From NCBI GenBank assembly GCA_030650845.1, contig JAUSDC010000157.1, forward strand, positions 1 to 39,312: a DNA stretch of 39,312 nucleotides. The letters run 5' to 3'. The translations under genes and the position numbers were made by a program. Shown here in pieces: positions 26,124 through 34,768 of this stretch. Source of the DNA: Candidatus Methanoperedens sp. GTDB taxonomy: Archaea > Halobacteriota > Methanosarcinia > Methanosarcinales > Methanoperedenaceae. Each line of letters opens with the position of its first letter. Position 1 is the first letter of the stretch. Below the pieces are notes generated by a model. It had not been told where the DNA came from and did not search any database. It was given only the letters and a program-made list of their open reading frames with translations.

Positions 26124-27314
26124 ATGGGTAACAAAATAATCCAGACGTATTCAAACATTGTCACCCGGTTTCCTGTCATAGTTCTGGTAGTCATGCTTCT
26201 GGTATCTGTGATCGCCATCCAGATGGCAGGTACGATACAGACAAAAAAATCAGATGTCAAATCCATGCTTCCTCAGGATGTCGAAGCCATAAACACCCTG
26301 AACAGCATCGAGAATGAGTTTGGAAGCACAAATATGGTATCATTCGCAGTAGAGATAGATCCGGCATATACAGGTTCGGACGAGGTGCGGGATGTAAGAG
26401 ACCCCAGGGTTATGCTGTATTTAGACCAGCTTTCGACCCTTGCACTGCATACCGATAATGTTATAGAGGTCACAAGCCCTGCATCAGTTTTGAGGCTACT
26501 GAATGATGGTCGACTTCCTCAATCGATAAGAGAAGTCCAGGAAATTACAGATCAGAATGGGCTTTTTGATAGATCTATCAGCAAGGATTACACAATGGCT
26601 CTTGTCTCTATCCGCACAACCGATGATGTGGACCTCTCCAAACTTGAACCTGAACTTGAGAAAATACTACAACAAGTACCAGAACCGCCAGGAATAACGG
26701 CAAGCCTCGCCGGCAGTGTGATGGAAAGCCAGAAAATGGAACAGGCAATAGCGCCTGATATGGGAAAGACCTCTGCATATTCGCTTATAGGGATTCTGAT
26801 AATCATATTGGTTCTATTCCGCTCAATTAAATACGGACTCACACCTTTGACCACCATAATTTTTGGAAGCATCTGGGCAATGGGTTACGTCGGGCTTATC
26901 GGAATGGGGATGAGTTCGCAGACATCAGGTGTGTTATCGATGATAATGGGCATCGGAATAGATTTCGGGATCCAGGTGGTTACAAGGTACAGGTTCGAGT
27001 TGGAAAACATGTCAACATTGAAAGCACAACATCCACAATTTAAACTTGATCACAGGGAGGCGATGGCAGTAACCCTGAACAACGTAATTTATCCCATGTC
27101 AACTACAACGCTTGCAGCACTGATAGGTTTCCAGGCAATGTCTCTTGGCAGGCTGACATTCCTCGCAGATATGGGGACTATGATGAGCTATGGCGTCGCT
27201 GCATGCATGGTCGCAGCAATAACAGTCGTCCCTGCCATAATTCTCACGGTCGATACAATAGATATGAAAGATGCATTTAGAAAATTAATGAACAATTTGA
27301 AGGTAAGAACATGA
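26124..27314 (+). CDS. Half-size RND (MMPL-type) exporter, second gene
   Basis: A 396-aa partner of the preceding gene with the same layout: helix 1 (FPVIVLVVMLLVSVIAIQMA), external loop with IENEFGSTNMVSFAVEI, then five helices, including LIGILIIILVLFRSIKYG and IMGIGIDFGIQVVTRYRFELE. The two halves share RDVRDPRVM-type and VTSPASVLR-type segments in the loop, so they are paralogous. ATG 26124 has AGAGGAA 8 nt upstream; the stop overlaps the start of the next gene (ATGA). Proton coupling and the substrate are unknown. Hopanoid, lipid or drug export are known roles of HAE3 relatives. Confidence 0.87.
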   Translation: MGNKIIQTYSNIVTRFPVIVLVVMLLVSVIAIQMAGTIQTKKSDVKSMLPQDVEAINTLNSIENEFGSTNMVSFAVEIDPAYTGSDEVRDVRDPRVMLYLDQLSTLALHTDNVIEVTSPASVLRLLNDGRLPQSIREVQEITDQNGLFDRSISKDYTMALVSIRTTDDVDLSKLEPELEKILQQVPEPPGITASLAGSVMESQKMEQAIAPDMGKTSAYSLIGILIIILVLFRSIKYGLTPLTTIIFGSIWAMGYVGLIGMGMSSQTSGVLSMIMGIGIDFGIQVVTRYRFELENMSTLKAQHPQFKLDHREAMAVTLNNVIYPMSTTTLAALIGFQAMSLGRLTFLADMGTMMSYGVAACMVAAITVVPAIILTVDTIDMKDAFRKLMNNLKVRT

Positions 27315-28591
27315 AGAACAAGTTACTAAAACAGATCATAGTATATGGCGTACTGACAATTTTATTATCAGTAACTGTCAGCCCGGTTATCGGCGCACCT
27401 CTTACAGGGGCACAGGGAAACAGGATACAGGCAAATTTCATGAGCCAGGACCCTGACCCTGCAGATGCTGGAAAAGATTTAGACCTTAGATGGCAGGTCG
27501 TAAACACAATTTCAGGTACAATTGATAACTTGAAGTTCCATCTGGATGCGGATTATCCACTGTTGTTTGAGTCTGGAGATTCTCCTGATAAGGATCTAGG
27601 AGCATCTGCAGGTACAAATGATAACCAGGTTTTTTATGTGCTCCATTATAAACTCAGGGTGGCTGACAACGCCATCAAAGGAACGTATAATATTACGTTG
27701 AGCTGGGATACAGGAAACGGATGGACAAAGAAAGAATACCCGATTTACATTGATCCTAAAAGGGCAGATTTCGTTGTTGGGGCACTTGTAACCTCTCCTG
27801 AGAAGCTGATAGCAGACACGAATGAGGCAAAGCTATCTGTGGATATTAACAACATAGGGAAGGGCAACGCAGAGAATGTTAAAGTTAAATTATTATTACC
27901 TGTTGGGTTCAAATCCAGTTTCAGTTATTCGGATGAGGATAGCCTCGGGATAATTGCAAAAGATGGCAGTAAAACTGCGACCATTTATGTGGATGTGGAT
28001 GAAAATATTAAAGAAGGTGACTTCCCGGCTAAACTTGAGATCACATATAAGGATGAAAATGATGATAACGCCACGTACAGGACAAAAACCCTTGAACTCA
28101 TCCTGCCAATCAGGCCTGCCCCTTATCTCATAGTGGGATATGTAAACACAACCCCGGAGAACCTTGTACCAGGAAGCAAAGCGCAAATTCAGATCAATGT
28201 CAAGAACGCAGGAAATAAAAAAGCTGAGTCTGTTTCTTTGCGTGTTTTCAAGGATGCATCCCAGCCTTTCGAGTTCAATGAAAAATCGGACTTCGTAGGA
28301 AAGTTAGAACCAGGTGAAAGCGGTGACGCTATATTAGGGTTCACGGTTGATGAGAATACACCAGAGAAGAAATATCTACTGGATGTAGAACTCAGAGGCA
28401 TTGATGAAAAGAATAACGTTGTGATATTCAGACGCACGGTAGCTTTGGTTGTAAATCCAAAAGAAAAAGGTTTACCATATGTTGGTTTGATCGGAGGAAT
28501 TATTGCGATAATTGGCGCGGTTTCTTTGATGTATTATTCGAAGAATAAAATGGAGAGAAAATCCCGAACAAAAAAATCCAGAAAGGTTTAA
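27311..28591 (+). CDS. Exported DPDP-type beta-sandwich protein of the RND operon
   Basis: A 426-aa surface protein with a signal peptide (IVYGVLTILLSVTVSPVIGA), three Ig-like/CARDB/NEW3-type beta domains (residues about 40-150, 155-265 and 270-385) and a C-terminal membrane helix (YVGLIGGIIAIIGAVSLMYY) with a basic tail. The first domain starts with SQDPDPADAGKDLDLRWQVV. The ATG overlaps the stop of the second RND gene, so expression is coupled. Proteins annotated as 'S-layer domain (COG1361)' next to archaeal exporters may act as extracytoplasmic partners; this one is a paralogue of the protein at 32077 in the ABC operon. Confidence 0.85.
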   Translation: MKNKLLKQIIVYGVLTILLSVTVSPVIGAPLTGAQGNRIQANFMSQDPDPADAGKDLDLRWQVVNTISGTIDNLKFHLDADYPLLFESGDSPDKDLGASAGTNDNQVFYVLHYKLRVADNAIKGTYNITLSWDTGNGWTKKEYPIYIDPKRADFVVGALVTSPEKLIADTNEAKLSVDINNIGKGNAENVKVKLLLPVGFKSSFSYSDEDSLGIIAKDGSKTATIYVDVDENIKEGDFPAKLEITYKDENDDNATYRTKTLELILPIRPAPYLIVGYVNTTPENLVPGSKAQIQINVKNAGNKKAESVSLRVFKDASQPFEFNEKSDFVGKLEPGESGDAILGFTVDENTPEKKYLLDVELRGIDEKNNVVIFRRTVALVVNPKEKGLPYVGLIGGIIAIIGAVSLMYYSKNKMERKSRTKKSRKV

Positions 28592-28599
28592 ATAATAAT

Positions 28600-28617
28600 T
28601 TATCATTTAAATGATAA
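28600..28617. repeat. 18-bp perfect palindrome
   Basis: TTATCATTTAAATGATAA reads the same on both strands. It lies 8 bp after the stop of the exported protein gene and 2 bp before the ATG of the truncated ATPase. It is a good candidate for an operator or a mobile-element end, although an AT-rich palindrome may occur by chance. Confidence 0.5.
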
Positions 28618-28619
28618 TC

Positions 28620-28844
28620 ATGCAAAAGATAAACTTCATAGATAGAGGCCGAGAACTTAATTTTCTGGAAGGGCTGCATTATAAAAAAAGTGGTCTTGTC
28701 GTAATTTATGGACGGAGAAGGGTTGGGAAGACAGAATTGATAAAACAGTTCATCACAGGTAAAAATCATCTCTATTACCTTGCAGACAAAAGAGGTACAG
28801 AAATAAACGCCAGGAATAGTTTTGAAATGAAGGGATGGAATTGA
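28620..28844 (+). pseudogene. N-terminal remnant of an archaeal AAA ATPase
   Basis: Only 74 residues remain of an archaeal ATPase (PF01637 type with C-terminal DUF234 or nuclease-like domains, usually 350-460 aa). The start NFIDRGRELNFLE, the P-loop IYGRRRVGKTELIKQF and the following NHLYYLADKR strand are typical. The frame then changes to RNSFEMKGWN and stops. Nothing of the rest is found before the convergent MFS gene. It is a decayed copy; its intact relatives form multi-copy families in archaea. Confidence 0.75.
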
Positions 28845-28855
28845 TTATGCCCATC

Positions 28856-28873
28856 GAAAAATGGATATTTTTC
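28856..28873. terminator. Possible AT-rich hairpin between convergent genes
   Basis: GAAAAAT and ATTTTTC form a 7-bp stem with a 4-nt loop, overlapping the stop codon of the MFS gene. It could end transcripts from both sides. Support is weak because of the low GC content of the stem. Confidence 0.3.
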
Positions 28874-30242
28874 ACCTCACTTTTCCCCTTGCAAGCGATG
28901 CAAATATCCCAAAGAAACAAAAAACTGCAAAAACCAAAAAAGCCGCATTCATACTCTTGATAAAAACAGGATAATAAACTGGTGTGATCTGCACGTTCCC
29001 CAGGTACACGGCAACTATCAGGGTCGCGATCCCCATGCTGAGCATCTGTCCTGTCAGCCTCATTGTTCCAAGAGTCGCAGAGGCTACTCCATAAAACTTC
29101 TTCTCGACAGAACTCATGACAGCATTCACATTCGGGGATGAGAACAGGGCAAATCCGAAACCAAGTATGATAAGACTTGCCACAATATATTCTACCGCTG
29201 TCGCAACATTTAAGAAGCTAAGAAGAAAAAGCCCTGCTGTCGTGAAAGCCATCCCTGCCGAGGCGACAACTCTGGGTTCTATCCTATCTGAAAGCCTTCC
29301 TGCCACAGGTGAGAAAGCAGCCATGACCACAGGCTGGGCAACAAGGATCAATCCGGCTGTTTGTGGATCAAATCCTTTTATGTTCTGCAGATAAAGGCTT
29401 ATGAAAAATGCGACCGCGAAGGTTGCGCTGTAGTTTATGAGAGCTGCAATCATAGAAAAAGTAAAGACCAGATTTTTTAAAAAGAGATTCATATCAAGCA
29501 CAGGATATCTTGTTATTGTTTCCCATTTAACAAAAGCCACAAGTCCAATTATGCTAACAAGGATCAACTGAGTCCCCTGAATCGTTGGCAGAATTGAAAA
29601 ACCATACATCATCGCAGCAAGCGATAATCCATATACTGCAGAGCCGACCATGTCAAGTTTCTCACCTTTAGCATCAGCCCATTCGCCATTCATTTTCAAG
29701 AAAATTAATGCGATTATAATCAGCTCAAGGGGCAGATAAGATGCGAAGATACTCCTCCAGCCAAAATGCTGGGTCAGGAACCCGCTCACAACAGGTCCAA
29801 GTGAGAGACCAAGATAAACTCCGGCGACATTTATCCCCAGCGCTTTTCCTCTTTCTCCAGGAGGATATACCGATGTCAATATCGCCATTCCAGTCCCGAA
29901 TATCATCGCTGCTCCTATTCCTTGCATAACCCGAAGAGCGATAAGCTCCATCTCGTTGAAAGAGAACACAAGGAGAATAGATGCGATAATATCGATAGCT
30001 ATTCCGTATTGGAATATCTTTTTCCTGCCGTATATGTCGGCTATCTTTCCAAATGGCACAAGGAACATCGCAGCGGCTAAAAGATATGCTGTAGAGACCC
30101 AGCTTAACATGACAACATCCATGGAGAATTCCTTACCGATGGAAGGAAGTCCTATGAATACCGAGGAGCCCATAAAAGGCGCCAGAAAAGAACTCATCGT
30201 TGTAATAAGCAATACAATATTCTTATTTACTATATTGTTCAT
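28872..30242 (-). CDS. MFS exporter, DHA2 (EmrB/QacA-like) type
   Basis: A 456-aa inner-membrane protein with about 14 predicted helices. MFS motif A is in FGKIADIYGRKKIFQYG (loop 2-3), motif C is in GVYLGLSLGPVVSGFL (helix 5), and AGRLSDRIEPRVV is the second A-like loop. 14-helix DHA2 members export drugs and other organic compounds by proton exchange; the substrate here cannot be read. The ATG has GGTGAT just upstream. The gene is divergent from the membrane winged-helix gene at 30334, which may regulate it. Confidence 0.92.
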   Translation of the reverse strand: MNNIVNKNIVLLITTMSSFLAPFMGSSVFIGLPSIGKEFSMDVVMLSWVSTAYLLAAAMFLVPFGKIADIYGRKKIFQYGIAIDIIASILLVFSFNEMELIALRVMQGIGAAMIFGTGMAILTSVYPPGERGKALGINVAGVYLGLSLGPVVSGFLTQHFGWRSIFASYLPLELIIIALIFLKMNGEWADAKGEKLDMVGSAVYGLSLAAMMYGFSILPTIQGTQLILVSIIGLVAFVKWETITRYPVLDMNLFLKNLVFTFSMIAALINYSATFAVAFFISLYLQNIKGFDPQTAGLILVAQPVVMAAFSPVAGRLSDRIEPRVVASAGMAFTTAGLFLLSFLNVATAVEYIVASLIILGFGFALFSSPNVNAVMSSVEKKFYGVASATLGTMRLTGQMLSMGIATLIVAVYLGNVQITPVYYPVFIKSMNAAFLVFAVFCFFGIFASLARGKVR

Positions 30243-30333
30243 GAATCACCGTAATTGCTATCATATTATACGGGAAAAGATATAATAAATACCTATCATA
30301 TAAAGTCACAATTCATGTTCAACACAGGTTGAA

Positions 30334-30861
30334 ATGACACTCAAATTAAATATTGTAAAGCAATGGATATTGATATCATCTATAGTATTGATCTTTTCAG
30401 TCCTCCTGCTTATTGATAGATTGCTGGCAACAGGTCCGGTTCAGCTTATAATGGAAGATGGCAAGGCTATCCCCATAGAGGGAGCTTCTTATTTCTCATT
30501 TAACGAGGTTTTGCTACTTATCTTGACAGCCTGGCTTGGCGGAATGTCTTTCCTGTACATAATCCAGTTTTCAAGGGAGAAAGAAACTCAAGATATATCA
30601 ATGAAAGAATCTAAAGAGATCACAGAGGTCCCTGAAAGTAAAAGTTCAGCCATTTTTGCCGCCAATATACTTGAAGGCGATGAGAAGATAATATTCCAGA
30701 ATATCATAGATAACGACGGAATATTACAGAGGGATATTATTATGAAGACGGGTTTCTCAGAACCGAAGGTGAGCAGGCTTCTTGACAGGATTGAAAAAAG
30801 AGGGCTGATAATACGTCAGAGGAATGGGATGGGGAACAGGGTATTGCTGAAAAAGGAATAG
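30334..30861 (+). CDS. Membrane-anchored winged-helix protein
   Basis: A 175-aa protein with two N-terminal membrane helices (WILISSIVLIFSVLLLI and EVLLLILTAWLGGMSFLYII) flanking a short external loop, then a cytoplasmic linker and a C-terminal winged helix (DEKIIFQNIIDNDGILQRDI, then TGFSEPKVSRLLDRIEKRGL and IRQRNGMGNRVLL). It resembles the archaeal membrane-bound HTH (MarR/IclR-like) regulators. It could sense envelope signals and regulate either the divergent MFS exporter or the downstream ABC operon. No ligand site is evident. Confidence 0.85.
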   Translation: MTLKLNIVKQWILISSIVLIFSVLLLIDRLLATGPVQLIMEDGKAIPIEGASYFSFNEVLLLILTAWLGGMSFLYIIQFSREKETQDISMKESKEITEVPESKSSAIFAANILEGDEKIIFQNIIDNDGILQRDIIMKTGFSEPKVSRLLDRIEKRGLIIRQRNGMGNRVLLKKE

Positions 30862-30945
30862 CTCCGGCACAATTTCATATTTTTGAAACTGGTTTCACGC
30901 GAATTTCAGGTAATTCTTATATGGTCTTTCATCCTATGACGCACA

Positions 30946-31344
30946 ATGAACCTATGGAAAATACTGGCATTGGTCATGATCGGTCTGCTGATCATTGCGA
31001 TCGGCTTCAGGCTAAATTTCATCGAGGGACATACCTTCCCGCTTAACGAAACTGAGAAGGCTTTTGCTATAAACACTGCGAAGACCGCGTTGAAAGATGA
31101 GATCGAGGGCAAGAACTATACTGTTACTGTCCAGGATCGCGGGAGGATAATACCTTCTGAGAATGGTGATAAAAGGATCGTTCGCGTTGTTTTCTCTCAT
31201 GGAAATATAACATTAACCGCTCTTGTTGATATGGGAACGGGAAATGTCTTGGAATTGAGCCGGATAGAACGCAGCGGGTGGATGGCAGAAAATCCGGGTC
31301 AAATGCCAAAGCGCGGAGGATTCCAGCATCTTTTTGGCCGGTGA
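30946..31344 (+). CDS. Single-pass exported protein, PepSY-like, of the ABC operon
   Basis: A 132-aa protein. An N-terminal uncleaved signal/anchor (LALVMIGLLIIAIGFRL) is followed by an extracytoplasmic domain of about 90 residues, with KTALKDEIEGKNYTVTVQD and TALVDMGTGNVLELSRIE reminiscent of PepSY-type strands. A TATA-like TTCTTATATGG (30914-30924) lies about 25 bp before the ATG, so this is probably the leaderless first gene of the operon. It overlaps the ATPase gene by 11 nt. The function is unknown; a regulatory or accessory role in the exporter is likely from context. Confidence 0.7.
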   Translation: MNLWKILALVMIGLLIIAIGFRLNFIEGHTFPLNETEKAFAINTAKTALKDEIEGKNYTVTVQDRGRIIPSENGDKRIVRVVFSHGNITLTALVDMGTGNVLELSRIERSGWMAENPGQMPKRGGFQHLFGR

Positions 31345-32071
31345 TATTATAGAGACCATAATAGAACTGCAGGATGCCTGGAAAATCTACAAAATGGGTG
31401 AAGTTGAAGTACCTGCGCTAAGGGGAGTAACCGTTGAGATCAAAAAAGGGGACTTCGTAGCAATAATGGGCGCTTCAGGAAGCGGGAAATCAACAATGAT
31501 GAACCTTATCGGCTGCCTTGACCTCCCTTCCAGAGGCAGCATCTACCTGAAATCCCAGGATATCAGCAAATTAAGCGAATCAGATCTTGCCTCTTTGAGA
31601 GGCAAGACCATTGGCTTCATATTTCAGCAATATAACCTGATCCAGTCGATGTCTGCTTTTGAGAACGTGATGCTTCCCCTGGAATTTTTGGAATATGATG
31701 AAAAGAAGGCAGCAAATAGAACAAGAGAAATACTAAAATTAGTGGGTTTGAGCGATAAGATGCAATATCGCCCAACGCAGCTTTCCGGAGGTCAGCAGCA
31801 GAGGGTTTCGATAGCAAGAAGCCTTGCAAGCGATCCTGAGATAGTCCTTGCTGACGAACCGACAGGAGCTCTTGATAGCGTCACAGGCAGGGAAGTCCTG
31901 GATATGCTCAAAAGCCTGTGGAAAGAACAAGGAAAAACAATAATCATGGTCACTCACGACCTTAATCTTGCAAAATATGCCCATACGATAATTGAATTGA
32001 AAGATGGGGAGATCTTGAGAATATCTGAAAATCATGAGGTGAAAGACCCCGTATTTAAATACGGGGACTAA
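31334..32071 (+). CDS. ABC transporter ATPase, MacB/LolD type
   Basis: A 245-aa cytoplasmic ATPase. Walker A is GASGSGKSTMMNLIG (about residues 44-58), the Q-loop is in FIFQQYNLIQSM, the signature is LSGGQQQRVSIARSLA, Walker B is IVLADEPTGALD, and the H-loop is MVTHD. The sequence is closest to the LolD/MacB/FtsE group that drives MacB-type mechanotransmission permeases. The start is TTG 31334, inside the end of the previous gene; no in-frame ATG lies before the conserved region. It is followed by the exported DPDP protein and a MacB-like permease. Confidence 0.93.
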   Translation: MAGDIIETIIELQDAWKIYKMGEVEVPALRGVTVEIKKGDFVAIMGASGSGKSTMMNLIGCLDLPSRGSIYLKSQDISKLSESDLASLRGKTIGFIFQQYNLIQSMSAFENVMLPLEFLEYDEKKAANRTREILKLVGLSDKMQYRPTQLSGGQQQRVSIARSLASDPEIVLADEPTGALDSVTGREVLDMLKSLWKEQGKTIIMVTHDLNLAKYAHTIIELKDGEILRISENHEVKDPVFKYGD

Positions 32072-32076
32072 TAGAA

Positions 32077-33474
32077 ATGAAAATAGAAATGAACAGAAGA
32101 ATGTTAGCGGTTTTAATAATTCTGGTATTGACAGCTTACACACCTGCAGTTCTTGCAGCTCTGGCAGGTTCATCAGTATTGGAAGTAAGTCTTTCGAACT
32201 ATGATCCTGATCCTGCGATTGCGGGAGATAATGTAGATATACGAATAGGCATTGAGAATATTGGAGGCACAGATATAACGAATCTAATAATGGAAGTTGT
32301 ACCCGCGTATCCTTTTGAACTTGTTACGGGTGAAAACGCAGTTCAGGATGTTGGAATAGTTGAGGGTTATCAGGTGGATTCTACTGCAAACCTGAAGATC
32401 GTGAAGTACACGATGAAAGTAAACAGGGATACTCCAGCAGGAAGTTACGAACTCAAAGTCAAGTATTATGAACAGGGTTCAACTGATATGACTCAGAAAA
32501 GCCTGTATATTGATGTAAAGAGCAGGCAAAGTGCTGAAGTCATACATATTGACAGGTCCACTCTTGTTCCTGGAAAGGAATCCGGCCTGAAGTTCACGAT
32601 AAATAATGTCGGGAATGCGCCATTGCGGGATCTGACCTTCTACTGGGAAAATACTGATAATATAATTCTTCCTGTTGGAAGTGACAATACCAGGTACATC
32701 AGGTACATTGAGATCGGCAATGGTACTGAGCTGGATTACCAGGTGATCGCAGATACCAATGCTGTGCCAGGACTGTACAAATTGAACTTATATCTGAGTT
32801 ATGAAGATTCAATTTCTAACAGAACGAATAAAATATCCACTATTGCAGGAATTTATGTAGGCGGAGGAACTGATTTTGATGTTTCGTTCTCAGATAATGC
32901 GAACGGTCAAATGTCATTCAGTATTGCAAATATTGGAAGCAATCCTGCCTCCTCAGTATCTGTGATCATTCCCCAACAGCCAGGCTGGAGAGTGACAGGT
33001 TCAAATTCAGTGATCATAGGCAATCTGAACAAAGGAGATTACACAGTCGCAGGCTTCAAATTGCAATCATCAGCGAGCAATATGACGTCCCAGGATTTCC
33101 AGAATAATTACCAGAATCGGATGGGACGGAGCAATAACAGCAATCAGGAAAGACCCATGCAACGATCAATGAACAGTTCAACAGATGGAGTGCTCATGCA
33201 AATAGCGTACACCGATACCATGGGAGAAAGAAAGATAGTTGAGAAACAGGTCAATGTGGGATCTGGGAACACTGCATCTGCGGACTTACAAACAGCCATG
33301 CAGGGACGACGAGGCGCAGCTTCACAGGATGGTGTCTTCTCAAGTTATGCTTTATACCTCATAGGAATAGTGGCTTTTGCAGGAATATTCCTTGGATACA
33401 GGAAATACAAGAGTTGCAAATTGATGGATCCGGATTTCAAAATAAAAGATCTATTAAAACGAGGGAAGAAATAA
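32077..33474 (+). CDS. Exported DPDP-type beta-sandwich protein of the ABC operon
   Basis: A 465-aa surface protein with a signal peptide (MLAVLIILVLTAYTPAVLA), several CARDB/NEW3-type beta domains, a low-complexity Asn/Gln/Met/Arg-rich stretch (about residues 335-370), and a C-terminal membrane helix (YALYLIGIVAFAGIFLGY). The first domain has LSNYDPDPAIAGDNVDIRIG, matching the protein at 27311 in motif and spacing (DPDPA, AG, YP and D-x-G at the same places). It sits between the ATPase and permease genes, so it is probably an extracytoplasmic partner of the exporter, in the place where bacteria have MacA. That role is inference. Confidence 0.85.
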   Translation: MKIEMNRRMLAVLIILVLTAYTPAVLAALAGSSVLEVSLSNYDPDPAIAGDNVDIRIGIENIGGTDITNLIMEVVPAYPFELVTGENAVQDVGIVEGYQVDSTANLKIVKYTMKVNRDTPAGSYELKVKYYEQGSTDMTQKSLYIDVKSRQSAEVIHIDRSTLVPGKESGLKFTINNVGNAPLRDLTFYWENTDNIILPVGSDNTRYIRYIEIGNGTELDYQVIADTNAVPGLYKLNLYLSYEDSISNRTNKISTIAGIYVGGGTDFDVSFSDNANGQMSFSIANIGSNPASSVSVIIPQQPGWRVTGSNSVIIGNLNKGDYTVAGFKLQSSASNMTSQDFQNNYQNRMGRSNNSNQERPMQRSMNSSTDGVLMQIAYTDTMGERKIVEKQVNVGSGNTASADLQTAMQGRRGAASQDGVFSSYALYLIGIVAFAGIFLGYRKYKSCKLMDPDFKIKDLLKRGKK

Positions 33475-33493
33475 TAGGTTTCTTGGGTTCAAA

Positions 33494-34735
33494 ATGAAGC
33501 TCGGAAAATGTTTCAAGCATGCATTCAATATGGTGCTCCACAGCAAGCTACGCAGCTGGCTGACAATAACAGGCATTGTCATAGGAGTGGCAGCAGTGAT
33601 CGCAATAGTATCCATAGGGGATGGGATGCAGCAATCATTGAACGCACAATTAAACGCTCTTGGCGGCGATATTGTGACGATATCCCCTGGATTTGAACGC
33701 GGCGGGGGATTTTTCCAGATGAGGGGCGGTGGCGACGGAGGAGGTTCTTCTGGACCTCAGGCAACCACCAAAGAAATTGTACTTGGCAGAAGTGATGTGC
33801 AGGCATTGAAAGGTATACCTGATATTGCCCTTATCGATACGAATATCAGAGGTAGCGTAGATGTATCATATCTTGGCAAGAAAGGAAGGATATCCATAAC
33901 AGGTGTTGACCAGAGTGTCTGGTCCCAGATCACTACGAGTAAAATAAAAACTGGCAGGATGCTTGATTCTGCGGATCAGAATGTTATTGTAATCGGAGGG
34001 AGACTTGCATCATCGTATTTTGACCAGCCTCTCGGGATAAATAAGATGACCATGATAAACGGCAGCGCTTTCCGGGTCGTTGGGATCCTGGATGACCAGA
34101 GCAATAGCATCTACATGCCTATCCAGATGGCATACCAGGTTATCCCGGAAAAGACGAACGGTATCTACGATACTCTTGTGGTGAAGATAAAGGATGAAAA
34201 TTTTCTGGATGAAGTCATCACGAAGATCCAGGACAAACTCATGATCGCAAGACATGTTACTCAAAAAAACATGGACTTTTCAGTTTCTTCAAGGAAGGAA
34301 ATGCAGCAGGCACGAGCAGATACGATGAGTTCGATGAACACGTTTCTTCTTGCGATAGCAGCGGTTTCATTGATCGTGGGTTCTATCGGGATAGCAAATA
34401 CAATGTTCACCTCGGTCCTTGAAAAGACCAAAGAGATAGGAATAATGAAAGCTGTTGGCGCACGCAATCGTGACATTCTACTGATATTCCTGTTCAATGC
34501 AGCATTTATTGGGCTTGTTGGAGGGATTTTAGGCATAATCCTCGGAACAATTCTTTCAGGGTTCATGCCAGTGCTTATGGGAGGTCTTCCTCTGGCAAGA
34601 GGTACAGCAATAGTCACATTGAATTCGATAACTATGGCGTTATCAGTTTCGGTTACCGTGGGAATAATTGCCGGGATAATACCGGCATATCAGGCATCAA
34701 AATTGAAGCCTGTTGATGCTTTAAGATACGAATAA
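33494..34735 (+). CDS. ABC transporter permease, MacB/FtsX type
   Basis: A 413-aa permease with the four-helix MacB layout: an N-terminal helix (LTITGIVIGVAAVIAIVSIG), a large extracytoplasmic domain of about 220 residues with a MacB-core start (MQQSLNAQLNALGGDIVTI), then three helices (FLLAIAAVSLIVGSIGIANT, FLFNAAFIGLVGGILGIILG, and ITMALSVSVTVGIIAGIIPA) and the terminal AYQASKLKPVDALRYE motif. A Gly-rich loop (RGGGFFQMRGGGDGGGSSG) is inserted early in the extracytoplasmic part. With the ATPase and the exported DPDP protein it forms a MacB-type exporter; the substrate is unknown. Confidence 0.94.
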   Translation: MKLGKCFKHAFNMVLHSKLRSWLTITGIVIGVAAVIAIVSIGDGMQQSLNAQLNALGGDIVTISPGFERGGGFFQMRGGGDGGGSSGPQATTKEIVLGRSDVQALKGIPDIALIDTNIRGSVDVSYLGKKGRISITGVDQSVWSQITTSKIKTGRMLDSADQNVIVIGGRLASSYFDQPLGINKMTMINGSAFRVVGILDDQSNSIYMPIQMAYQVIPEKTNGIYDTLVVKIKDENFLDEVITKIQDKLMIARHVTQKNMDFSVSSRKEMQQARADTMSSMNTFLLAIAAVSLIVGSIGIANTMFTSVLEKTKEIGIMKAVGARNRDILLIFLFNAAFIGLVGGILGIILGTILSGFMPVLMGGLPLARGTAIVTLNSITMALSVSVTVGIIAGIIPAYQASKLKPVDALRYE

Positions 34736-34768
34736 TTTATAATCCCTATCACACATTAATCCATCATT

